Positions 34,140 through 44,500 of a stretch of 64,000 nucleotides of DNA are shown here, one piece after another. The notes under the pieces are model-generated. The model was not told where the DNA came from. It worked only from the letters and a program-made list of their open reading frames with translations, and did not search any database. The number at the start of each line of letters is the position of its first letter. Positions within the stretch are counted from its first letter, which is position 1. The position numbers were made by a program, and so were the translations under genes. Source of the DNA: Macrocystis pyrifera (Eukaryota; Sar; Phaeophyceae; Laminariales; Laminariaceae); contig JASSKH010000027.1 in NCBI GenBank assembly GCA_031763025.1, positions 7,562,241-7,626,240 of the forward strand. The letters are read 5' to 3'.

Positions 34140-34770
34140 CCCCATGCACCGGTGCCTATGACGGTACACCCGGTGAGGACGTCGGGAGTATCTGATATGC
34201 CGCTGTCGCCGGGGGTGATGGTAGCGGTAGACCCGCCGGTAGCGATGGATGGTACAACGGTTTTGCAACCCCCCCCCCCCCCCCCCCCCAATAGAGAGTA
34301 GAACTCACATAGTAGGAGAATGTGAAATATACAAGGAGGAACGGGATATGTTGCAAGAGGAGATGAGGGAAATAGACGAATGTGACATGGAGGAGTTTGA
34401 TACAATGAATAGCAGCGAGAAAACGATCGCTATCCTAGGAGATAGATGGTGACCACAGTAGGCCAAATAGGAAGGGGATAAGATTAGCAAAAAGTTTCTA
34501 TGTAATTTATGGAAACAACGTAATGAGCGCCCAATTGTTGGAGGTGTCTCTATTAGGAGTAGGAACGGTGCTCCGTCTCGAAAGGGATGCGTGGTCAATG
34601 TTCAAATACTAAGGCAAGCAACAAATGAGTACGCCCCTCCCCCCCCCCCCCCCCCCCCCATGCGCCGGTGCCTGTAACGTTACGACCATTGAGGACGCTG
34701 GGAATATCTGCTATGCCGCTGTCACCGGGGGTGATGGTAGCGGTAGACCCCCCGGTAGCGATAGAACCAA
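34140..34770 (+). repeat. Duplicated ~110-bp segment either side of a LINE tail, with poly-C tracts
   Basis: The segments 34142-34250 and 34660-34768 are similar (GGTGATGGTAGCGGTAGACC in both). Each is preceded by a long C run (about 34060-34140 and 34635-34660), and another C run lies at 34269-34289. Between them sits a LINE-like tail. The arrangement suggests an insertion into, or a local duplication of, a C-rich segment of the copia linker region. Confidence 0.65.
34290..34630 (+). mobile_element. 5'-truncated LINE (non-LTR retrotransposon) tail
   Basis: The plus-strand frame at 34305-34450 encodes THIVGECEIYKEERDML, the His/Cys cluster seen at the C-terminus of many LINE ORF2 proteins, followed by SSEKTIAILGDRW and a stop. 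The sequence after it, to about 34630, looks like the continued tail in other frames or a 3' untranslated region. Only the last part of the element is present, as expected for a 5'-truncated insertion. No reverse transcriptase core remains. Confidence 0.6.
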
Positions 34771-37700
34771 TGATAGCGGTAGCAACCCCTCACATACACC
34801 CTGCGATGGTGCCGGAACGTAGTGAGCCAGCGCCATCGTCAGCTAATCCCCCGGAAGAATGCCTTCCCCCGCTCCCCCCCGCGTTCCGCCCGGCGATTGC
34901 TGCTGCCGTGCTCGTCCCCGGCATTAGACGTTTCAAGGAGGTGGATATTAATGTCTTTCACGTGTGCAACGCCCACGCCCACGAGGGCCTTTTGCGCGAG
35001 ACGGCCAAGCAGCAAGGCGTCAAGCTCACTGGTACTCTGGTCGCTTGCAGTGGATGTGTGCAGGCGAAAGGCAGGCGTGTGTCTATTCCTATGACTACAT
35101 CGTCTCGGAAGGCACTCCCCCTGCAGCGCGTTTTTGTTGACCTTGCCGGCCCCAGGAAAATCGCGTCTGCTGGGGGGGCTCTGTACCTGATCCTGTTCAA
35201 GGATGACGCGACACGCATGGGATGGCTGTACCCCCTCAAGAGCAAGAACGCCGCCGACGTGACCGCGGCGACCCGAAAATTCCTGGCTGACGTCGGCGGA
35301 GCCGTCGAGTGTTTCCGGACGGACAACGGCACAGAGTTCGTGAAAGCACTCTTCGCGAAGTAATGCGCCAATGAGAAAATCCGACACGAGCACACCGGGG
35401 TCGACGGACCGAAACACAACGGTGTGGTCGAACGTGGACTCGGCCTCGTCCAGGAAGGCGGTATGGCCGCTTGCCTTGAGGCCCCCCGGCTGTTCCCCGG
35501 GCAGCTCCCGAACCTGGACCGCTACTGGGTGGAAGCAGCCATCTACATGAACGACTGCCTGAACACCACGGCGACGTCGGCGAACGCCCATTTCAAGTCG
35601 CCGCACGAGGCATTTTTTGGGACACTGCCGCAGCCCAACACACTCGCCTTCATGCAGCCCGGATTCCACCGTATCCACCGAACCCACAAGTCTGACCCCA
35701 AGGCCGAGTGGTGTTTTTACCTCAACAGGGGGAGAAACCATCCGCGCGACTGCGTCAAGGTGGTCACGGCATGCGGGCGTACGAGCAACTCGCGGGACGT
35801 CACCTGGGAGGTGGAGCGCAAGCCGATCATCCTTTGCTGCGCCTCAGGCGAGGAAGGACTCGGTGGCGGAGCCGTGGGAGGCCGATCTGCACATTAGGTA
35901 TTTACCACCGGAGCTGGCGACTGTGTCACCGGGGATACCACCGATGATGTCACCGGCACCACCGGCGGTACCGCCGACGCCGGCGATGACGCCAGCGCCA
36001 CCGGAGGTGCCGCCACCGCCGACGCCGACGCCGGGGGTAACGTCACCGTCATCCCCACCGGGGGCCGAGAACCATCACGTCGAGGACGACGAGGGCCCCC
36101 GGGATAACGAGTTCTTCCAACTAGGGCGGACGCGCGCTAGGACACGGGCGATGACGACGGCGCCGCTTCAAGTGGGGATGCCGCCGGTGATGACGCCGGC
36201 GCCACCGGAGATGCCGCCGACGCCGGGGGTGATGTCACCGTCATCCCCACCGGGGGCCGAGAACCCTCAGATCGAGGACGACGAGGGTCCCCCGGACAAC
36301 GAGCTTCTCCAACCGGGGCGGACGCGCGCGAGGACGAGGGCGTACCACCAGGCGTCTACTGGTACATCGCAGCCAGCTGACCACGCACTTTTCAACCAGC
36401 GCCCGCCCAACCAACCCGCCCCTGCTCTGCCAACATGTGACGCGGGACAACTCTCGGAACCCGCGACCTACCAGGAGGCGATGCTCTCGCAATACCATGC
36501 GAACTGGTCCCATGCAATGGAGACGGAGATTGCCGGACTCGAGGGAGCTGGGACTTTCGGGGATGCTTAGCAGCAAAAGGGAGGGAACGTGGTATCGGCC
36601 AAATGGGTGTTCACTTGGAAGGCAGATGAGCATGGTAAGGTAGTGAAGGCGAAAGCGCGACTAGTGGCGAGAGGATTTAGCCAACGCCCCGGAGTTGATT
36701 ACTATGAGACTTTTGCCCCACCCCCGCCGCGTTATGTATCCGTATGATGGCTGCGATAGCCTGCGAGCTACAGTTAGATTTATGCCATTTCGATGTACAA
36801 CAAGCGTTTGTCTAGGCCGAACTACAGGAACTCGTTTTGATGCGGATGCCACAGGGCTGTGGTGATCTGAGCGGCAAAGTAATGCGCTTGAATCGAGTAA
36901 TGCGCTTGAATCGTAGCCTATGCGGCTTGAAACAGGCGTCGAGATCCTGGCATAGACACTTGGTCACTCGCCTGAAGAGTCTTAGTTTTGAACAGAGCCT
37001 CGCAGATCCGTGTGTTTTTCGATTAATCGAGGCGGGGTCTGTTTCCATCATTGCTGTGGTTCACGTCGACGACATTTTTGCGGTAGGCCGTAAGGAGAGA
37101 TGTGACCGTTTTTGCGAGGACTGAACCGCGTAGTCCCCATCAATAACCTTGGTGAGCTGCGATGGTATGCCGGTTGCCACTATTCAAGAGACAAGGTCGC
37201 GGGTTTACTGACAATTTCGCAAAAATCTTTCGCGGAGAAGACGGTCAAGCAATTTGGCGTGACCGCTGGTAGGAACACCCCACTTTCCCCTCATCTTTTC
37301 CTGGAGGTGTTTGACGAGGAGGAGCCCACTGGTGACTGGCCGTATCGTGAACTAGTACGCAGTTTGCTGTGGCTTTCTAACCAGACGAGACCTGATATCT
37401 CAAATGCCGTAAAGGCGGTCGCGAGGTAAATGCATGCCCCCAAACTCAAACACTGGTTGGCTGCGAGAGGGATTTTGGAGTATCTGAAGGTGACAAGTAG
37501 CTACGGTATTACTTTCCAGAGGGGCAGTGGATTAGAGTTGGTGGTTTATGCAGACGCAGCCTATGCCCCCCGAGACACTAGGAGGAAGTCTGTCTCGGGT
37601 GCAGCCGTGACGTGTGGGGGTGCGGCCATTCAATGGATTTCTAGGACGCAGAAGACTTCCACACTCTCCACGAGTGAAGCAGAGTACGTTGCGATGGCAG

Positions 37701-38466
37701 AGGGTTTCAAGGAGGCTCTTTTTCTACGGTCAGTGTGGCGTTTCCTGTTGCCTGATTTTGGGGATCCGTGCATCCAGGTTTTTGAGAACAACAAGGGTGC
37801 GATCCAAATAGCGGTCAACCCTGTGACGAACTCTTTCTCGAAGCACATAGATGTCCGCCACCACTTACTGCGAGAACTTGTCGAAAAGGGAGAGTTTGAA
37901 ATCACGCATGTGAGGTCGGAAAAAGAACATGCCGACTTCTTGACGAAACCCCTTCCGAAAGACGCTTTCCGTTTCCACAGGAACTTCATCATGAACATGA
38001 GTTAATTTGTTTGTTTGTTTTGTTTTTTTTTTTTTTTTTGGAGTCGATTTTTATGTCTGACGAGGCCGATTTTTGTATCTTTCTGTGATTTGAGGGAATT
38101 CGAGGAAATTATCACAATTTCATGAGATTTGAGAAGATAGTTTATGGATTTGATTGAGCTTGGAGGTCATGATATTTTATTGCTGAGATCTGAAGAGTTA
38201 AATTTTTGGGCGATTTGACACTCTGATAATTATTTTTGTCACTATTCTTCAATTGTTTTGGGGTTTGAAGCTCTGACTTCATGCGGTCCTATGATTTGTG
38301 ATTTAATTTTTTTTTTCGGGGACGAAGGAGTGAATCCGACATGCCACTATGTACCATTCTGATTTGAGTTGAGGAGTCGATCGTGATTCATGAGTGGTGC
38401 TTTTTATCCCGTTCCGTTGGGGCTGGAAGACTGCTGTACGTAGCAGGAAAGCTGAAATATTTGGAA

Positions 38467-38592
38467 CTACTATATAACATTATTATACTGAATACGTATC
38501 TACGTACGTAACGCGGAATTGAAATCTGTAGTATACTAAGTCGACCGCACCAAACTGGGGCTTTATTTCAGAGACGAAATTCTGGGTTTTTG
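38467..38592 (-). repeat. Inverted repeat, right arm, bracketing the copia fossil
   Basis: Reverse complement of 33748-33873. It ends at GGGTTTTTG, immediately before the right-hand ~250-bp direct repeat. The stretch before it, 38031-38466, follows the RNase H stop and contains T-runs and GAGATTTGA-type words. Confidence 0.85.
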
Positions 38593-38845
38593 TTCATAGA
38601 AGCCCCTCCAGGGTATATATATATTATCGCTTAGAAATACACAAGACAAGGAAGAAAGGGGGAGAACATGAAGTACGCACACACAACAAGAAGAAGTAGA
38701 ACAAGAAGAAGTGAGAAAGCGGCGGACAAGATACGTCCCAACCCGCTGACCGTTCCACACAGAAATACGCATATTTCCTGTGTGGAACTCCCAAATACCG
38801 TTACACATGAATCCATATACACCAAGTACGTGAGTACTCCGAACA
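38592..38845 (+). repeat. Direct repeat, right copy, flanking the copia region
   Basis: Matches 32978-33227 in the same orientation and differs by small indels and point changes. After 38845 the two copies diverge: here the sequence runs into repeat family R2, there into the AT-rich spacer. Confidence 0.75.
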
Positions 38846-38851
38846 CGCGCG

Positions 38852-38972
38852 TACTTGTAAAATTCGGTAAAAATGGAATATAGACGGGCATATTACGCAG
38901 CTTGCAAAGCTGAGAGAGTATCAACTAGGTCAGTCGAACTCACAGCTGACGTATTTCAAAATTTATAAAATA
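38852..38972 (+). repeat. Dispersed repeat R2, copy near 38.9 kb
   Basis: Contains ACTTGTAAAATTCGGTAAAA, a GAGTATCAACTA word and the core CGAACTCACAGCTGACGTAT. Closely related to 40641-40806 and, in reverse, to 31993-32100. Confidence 0.7.
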
Positions 38973-39029
38973 AGATCCCACCAGTATGACCTGACTTAGA
39001 TCTTCGACATATCTTGACACATAGAACTA

Positions 39030-40090
39030 ATTACTTAGATCTCGATCTCTGAGCGTGCTCGGTTGGTACATCCCTGGCCTCTCAGAGCTCCCACTTGGGA
39101 ATCGCCTCCTTTTTTTACTTGCTGGACCGTTCCAGCGAGTCTTTGTTTTCTCCATTTCTCGTCGTACTTTCAGTCCTTCTTTCCTGTGTTCCTTTTTTCT
39201 ACTTCTTTCGTTTCGTGTGCGTGGGTGTACTCCGAGCACGGTTGCGCGGGCGAACCCGGCACCGTCGCGGGTGTCAGCGGATGCTGGCGAGTAGAGGGGG
39301 AGTTGCAAGGAGCGCGGTCGCCGCTTTCGTGCCTATAGGCGTCGCGTGTGCCTCGAGACACGAGGGATGCATCCATAGACTCTGTCTGGCCTCCATTTAA
39401 TTTATGATTTTGGATAGAGTACGTGCGAGTATTTAAGGGTCGTTCGGGATTGTAAGATAATATTCAAGCGGTGCTTATTTTCGCGACCGGGCTGAGGGTC
39501 ACAAGAGGGAGGTACCCCGAATGAGCACCAACATTGTCGAGCTTGCGTCGAGGTCCACGGTGAGCACCGGGCTTCACGCGAGGCGGGGCAACGGGGCTCA
39601 CCGTGGAAGAGAGGGAGGGAAGCTTTACCCGGACTGAATCGGTGGCGAGATGGTCGCGAGAGGGGCGGGCGGCGTACGAGGCTGAGAGAGAAGCTCTGCT
39701 GTAAGACTTTTTCTTTTCTTCATTTTTTCCAATGGGAATGCCTAGTCATTCCCATTGATTTTTTCTTTTTTAGACTGGTGGTGTAAGGTGTTCCAATCAG
39801 GTAGTAAATTATTACACGAAAGGGGACGGGGATTTTTTTCTTTTAGAAATTTAGAATTTTTCGGTTTCATTTTCATTGTTTTTGCTGTGTTGCTGTGCCG
39901 TTCTGTGCTTTATCTTTCGTACATATGAGTCGTACACAGACACAGAGCATATCGAAAGAAGAGTAGTATCCTACCTGGGGTATGTACGTATGTACGACGT
40001 GTGAGCGAGCGTAGCGGAAAACCGCGCGCGACGCGAAGCATATGTGGCGTCCGACCTGTTTTCTCCTGAAGCATGGCGGCGGGACTCTTG
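39030..40090 (+). repeat. Dispersed ~1-kb repeat R1, copy 1
   Basis: Shares long similar blocks in the same orientation with 63020-63950. Both contain GAGCGTGCTCGGTTGGTACA, a GTGTGCGTGGGTGTACTC-like block, GGCGTCGCGTGTGCCTCGAG and a TTTACCCGGAC block. Several indels separate the copies, so it is not recent. No open frame is conserved between them. It could be a solo LTR or part of an unclassified element. Confidence 0.75.
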
Positions 40091-40250
40091 GCATTATCAA
40101 GTCGCCAGTTTGCAGCTAACTACAGGGGCCATAAAAAAAACAATATTCAATCATGGGCCGCTGCCCGCTTCGCATAATTTGATGTTTCCTTCCTGAGCGA
40201 GCGTAGCGGGCGGGGTAGGCCGCCCGCGGAGCGAAGCGCCTGGTACATAC
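40008..40250 (+). repeat. Short GC-rich motif GAGCGAGCGTAGCGG, repeated
   Basis: GAGCGAGCGTAGCGG is followed a few bases later by a CCGCGCG...GCGAAGC partner at about 40010-40045 and again at about 40198-40242. A weaker form (GCAAGCGTAGCGGGC) lies at the window end, 63977-63992. The halves are partly complementary and could form a stem. Confidence 0.5.
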
Positions 40251-40640
40251 ATACCTCGTATACACTACTTTCGAATCTACACAAAAAGTGATATAAAATA
40301 ATATCTAGACAATAAAACAACGGAAGTAGCAAAAACAGCAGCAGCAAGAACAGCAGCAAGTTCACATCCCCGGAAGAATTATTCACACGTAGGACCGTAC
40401 CATACTACTAATAAAAAAATCAATAACACTCAATCAATCTTTGTGAAATGAAAAGGTTTTCAACATGTTGCAACTATATATCATTATCCCTTGTTCGGGT
40501 TATATAGTGGTATCAGTAGTGCGCAGAATGGTTGAAATTGTCCTGTTGACCCGGGCAGCATCCCGGGGAGCCACTGGCCTATACCTTTGACAAGGAATTA
40601 CATATGGAATACGCTCGTTCGGTTTATCACAACAACTATT

Positions 40641-40806
40641 TAATCAGTCGAACTCACAGCTGACGTATTTCAAAATTTATAAAATACTTGTAAAATTCGG
40701 TAAAAATGGAATATAGACGAGACATATTACGCAGTTTGCAAAGTTGAGTATCAACTGTTTCATCAATCAGACGAACTCACAGCTGACGTATTTCAAAATT
40801 TATAAT
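40641..40806 (+). repeat. Dispersed repeat R2, two tandem copies
   Basis: The core CGAACTCACAGCTGACGTAT occurs at about 40647 and again at about 40773, separated by ACTTGTAAAATTCGGTAAAA and GTTGAGTATCAACT. The first unit is about 125 bp; the second is cut off after the core. Confidence 0.75.
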
Positions 40807-41042
40807 TTTTTTCGACTTCGACGTTCGAATTTATTTTAGCAGTACCTAGTACCGTACCGTGCAGTCGTAGTGTCGTGAGGAGGGAATAGAGAACAACAGA
40901 GCCAGACAACAGACAGCAGACAGTCGTGAAAAATCTCAAGCAATAACATGTCAACGAGCGCGAGCAAGCCCTGCAAGCACGCACGATTACGCAACTGCCG
41001 GAGGTAAGGTGCATCTTGGAGGAGCCGGCGCGGTAGCCGAAA

Positions 41043-41218
41043 CACACCTGTTTGTTCCTGTGTGCTATGGTATATTTTATCATAATATGATGATATTTTA
41101 CTGAATACACAGAATCTGAGATGCTCCTGGTGGAAACACCTGTTTGTTGTGTGCTCAGGTATATTTTATCATATGATGATATTTTACTGAGTACACAGAA
41201 TCTGAGATACTCCCAGAT
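41043..41218 (+). repeat. Tandem duplication of an ~85-90-bp AT-rich segment
   Basis: Both halves contain CACCTGTTTGTT, TATTTTATCATA, ATGATGATATTTTACTGA and ACACAGAATCTGAGAT. The second copy begins near 41136 and differs by small deletions. No coding meaning was found. Confidence 0.7.
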
Positions 41219-41224
41219 TTTGGA

Positions 41225-41740
41225 GTAATGAAATAACACCTGGTATTTTCGAGAGAAAATACTTCATGTACTTCGTGTACCGGTACTCGCAGTATTTGGG
41301 CTTTGGTACCGCCGGATACTGCGAGTTCTCGTAGTTTTTCGAGACTCGGCTACCGCAGATACTGCCATACACGCGGTACTTCGCAGTTCGGGGTTCAAAA
41401 TACTGTGGAAAAGCTGTGTATTCCAAGAATTTCCAAGGTTCTGTACTGCCGGTACTGCCAGTATTTCGTCCGTTGGTACTGCGAGTACTGCGAGTACTCG
41501 GAGTACCAAAATACTCCCAACATGCGCAGTATACTCGGAGTATGAAGTGTACTTCGATCATCTGTGCGAACTTTTATCCCCTTTTTATTGCAGAAAACTA
41601 TCACGGATGGTCCCACGAGTGGGAGTTGGAGCAAATTACCTTCGGGGGGGGCAACTGGAGTACTCAAGAGTACTTCCGGGGGTATATGCTGCGAGTACTC
41701 GCAGTATTTTCGGGTTCAATACTCTTGATACTCTGAGTAC
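41225..41740. repeat. AGTACT/AGTATT motif array, left of the gypsy fossil
   Basis: Dense GTACT, AGTACTCGCAGTA and GAGTACT words in both orientations, often 8-15 bp apart. The same kind of array continues at 53640-53830 on the far side of the gypsy fossil, so the fossil appears to have landed inside it. A non-array stretch lies at about 41560-41640. Confidence 0.65.
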
Positions 41741-42016
41741 TGTCAAGATCAAGCATGCGGGACACGTTGTATCCCTGGACAAGTCTGCCTACTAAGTCGG
41801 TACTCGTTGGTACTCACGTGTGTTGCTTGCTTAGAGAGTTAGGAAGAGCAGTTTTATTCCTTTCGTGCACGCGGAGACTGAGACCAAGCTCGTGCGTCTC
41901 TGGAGACCCCTGGTTTTCCACCTAAGATACGCCTTTCAAGTACTACAAATACGTTCTCAGTGCCTGAACCCAGGTAATTACCGGGCTTTCAACCTCATAC
42001 AAACAGTATCATATCA
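41741..42016 (-). mobile_element. LTR of the Ty3/gypsy fossil (3' LTR)
   Basis: 276 bp starting TGTCAAGATCAAGCATGCGG and ending CAGTATCATATCA. Matches 53343-53621 and 60976-61255 in the same orientation. By eye it differs from the 53.3-kb copy at about 8% of positions, pointing to an old insertion. Confidence 0.9.
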
Positions 42017-42599
42017 CTAGCCCACTCTGATGAGCCGTATATGTAGAATTATGGGAATTTCATGGAAACCCCGATTCCACGAACTAGAACATGAGTCGAA
42101 GATGCGACTCCTCAAAACCCACTCCCACACCTCTGAACGGCAAGGCAACGAAGCCGGCAAAGCACGTAGAAAAAAATGAAGGGAAGACCTAGCCTTAAGG
42201 GGCAGGAAGAAATCGTCAATGAAGGCCATCGCCATACCGTCCGCAAGGGGGGGGCGAGGAGGATGCACGGAAAAGCGAAAAGTGAAGACGAAAACAAAAA
42301 GAAAAATAACACGGAAGACGATAAAACCACCTAAACCCAGTCCACAACTCTGAAAACGCGTCCTGGGCCGCAAATGAGCGGCCGATCACCCAGACCAGTC
42401 CCGACACTGAGCGGGGGGGGGGGGGGGGTAGGCAGGACAAAATACGCAAAAGCACATCCCCAACCCAGCCCCCAAAAAAGGAAACAAACCAAAAAAACAC
42501 ATCGAGCAGAAAAAAAAAACCTCTCAAAGTCCAGGCAAACGACAAAAAAGATAAATATCGACTGCAGTCAAGAAGCGAAAACCAGTTATCCACGGCGGC

Positions 42600-44500
42600 C
42601 CCTCGGGATTCATCTACGTTACGCTGGACCCCCCGTGCAAACGCGCTAGCCAAGTGAATTTGCAGACACCAAGAACCCCGTACAGCTCTCGTCGAAGTCG
42701 TGTAGCGCGCCGGAGAAAAAGGAAGCTTGATTGGTCCCGAGTCGTCCAAAAATCGAACCCAATATACTCCATCCGTTGGTGTAGTTGCGCTGATTTTCCC
42801 GAGCCACCACAGACCATCATCGCCCTTGTACCAAAAGTGGGCCCCGTTGGGAAGTACAGTCTTGCTGTATCGGCGGAGCCAATCGGCGTGCGAAACGCAG
42901 CCATAGCCGGGTGCCAGAAACCGCTCGCCGTTACTCCGAGAAAGCTCCCGTTGTGCCTCGCCAATTCTCATTCGGCGGTACAGGCGGTTGGTTTGGCGGT
43001 GTTGGTTCAGGGTGCCGGCCCGGTAGCGCAAAATTGCGTGGCGAGAAAGCTGAAGGTCCATTTCCCGTTCCCACGATGGCCGGGATATTCCTGTCCAGTG
43101 CGTCTCGTACATCACCGTGATGACGCTACCTCGACCTCTAACCGATTGATGTCCAGTAATCTTTTCCACGTCGATTCGTTGAAGAGGGGTCGAAACGTCG
43201 TCCTCGGTGACGTGGTACGGGGGGGATTTCTTGGAGAAATTGTTAAGCACGTATTGCGTCAACCCCGCCGGCAAATACTTTGGCATGTCGCCATAGTCGT
43301 GGGGATTGGCACAGGGCTTGCAGCGTTGAACTGATACGCGCCGGCGAGCCTCAGCGCCGGGCATATCGGAAGGAAGATCCAAAAACAGGAGCTTTGCTCC
43401 GAGAGGAGATCCGTGTGGGGTGTCCGCTGAGGAGCAGGGGCCAACTGCGAGAACTTTGTAGGGGCCCGTCCAGTTGAGTGAGAGTTTAGCCTCGAGGACC
43501 TTGGCGTCCGTGTCGGATTTCGTGCCCTGGCGGATGGTGGCCGCCGTATTGTACACCCACACCCAACCGCCAACGTCAAACTTGGGGACCGGACGCAGAG
43601 CGACGGAGAGGGCCGAGTTGCGGCGGTTCACGCGAGCAACAGTCAGGGCGTGGTACTCTCGAACGATATCGTACTCGCGCTGCTGGCGGTCCGTCGCCAA
43701 GTCGCAGTAGGCGAGGTGGTAGCGGGCCAAGCTCTGGTGGCCGGCGACTCTAGCACACTCGAAAATCGTGAGAGGGAGGCGTGGCAGTCGACCCACATGT
43801 ACCTCGTTGGGAGCCAAACCCGTGGCGGCACTGACGGAATTGTTGTACTCAAATTCGACGTGAGGGAGCTGTTCATCCCAGTTGTTTTGGAGCTCGTTGA
43901 CGACCATTGCCAGCATCTGGGCCATCGTGTGGTTTACACGTTCCACCCCACCGTTGCGGTTTGGGTGGTAGGAGCTGGTGGCAATTTTTCGAACCCCAAG
44001 AAGCTGATATACGGCGTGCGAAAGCTTGGAGCAGAACTGGAGGTCGTTGTCCGAGAGGATGCTGCGCGGGCACCCCCAAAGAGTGATATACCGGTTGATG
44101 AGAATGTTAACCGTGCCCTCAGCGATGAACTCTGCCGCTGTGGTGGCGTACATGTCGGCTCGGCGGCTGAAACAATCAGTGAAAAGCAAGATGTAGGTAT
44201 TACCTCGAGAGGCGTCACCGGGAGAGGGCCGAAATTGTCGATGCTGATGGCGATGCCCGGCCCTTCTGGCAGGGGGGCAACGTGATGGAGGGCCACCGGA
44301 CCGTCTGCCGCGACGTTTTCCGTGCTTGGCACTTTAAGCAGTTGCGTAGCCACCACCGGGTGCAGATGCTCATACCGATTCACCAGTAGAGACGTTCGAG
44401 CATACGTAGGGTGCGCGCGGTTCCTAGGTCGCAGGAAGCCGTGGAATGGCAAGCCTGCATGACCCAGGGGCGCATGAGCAGCGGAACATAAATTCGAATA
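42600..44500 (-). mobile_element. Gypsy fossil: integrase region with chromodomain-like and Tudor-like tail
   Basis: Integrase core features are YATTAAEFIAEGTVNIL, LWGCPRSILSDND and ATSSYHPNRNGGVERVN; a preceding zinc region lies at about 44380-44500. After the core come a GPYKVLAVGP segment and a chromodomain-like stretch (THWTGISRPSWERE). The tail then reads LWWLGKISATTPTDGVYWVR and FLDDSGPIKLPFSPARY, which resembles a Tudor barrel. These reader-like domains in the gypsy family are thought to steer insertion to chromatin; here that is inference only. Confidence 0.75.

Larger units (their letters stand above)
33880..38030 (+). mobile_element. Ty1/copia LTR retrotransposon fossil, broken
   Basis: A plus-strand copia-type fossil, shown by the order integrase, then reverse transcriptase, then RNase H. 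A short protease-proximal remnant may lie near 33900-34050; gag is not recognisable. The integrase zinc and core region lies at about 34930-35360 (CSGCVQAKG, FVDLAGP, FRTDNGTEF) with a C-terminal part to about 35860. A proline/threonine-rich linker at 35900-36360 contains two related ~120-bp copies (from about 36023 and 36212). Reverse transcriptase lies at about 36440-37430 (KARLVARGFSQRPGVDYYETF, VHVDDIFAVG) and RNase H at 37430-38005 (YADAAYAPRD, STSEAEYVAM). It has about five or six breaks and is not intact. No convincing LTR pair directly flanks it; inverted and direct repeats bracket it instead. Age: moderate to old. Confidence 0.9.
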
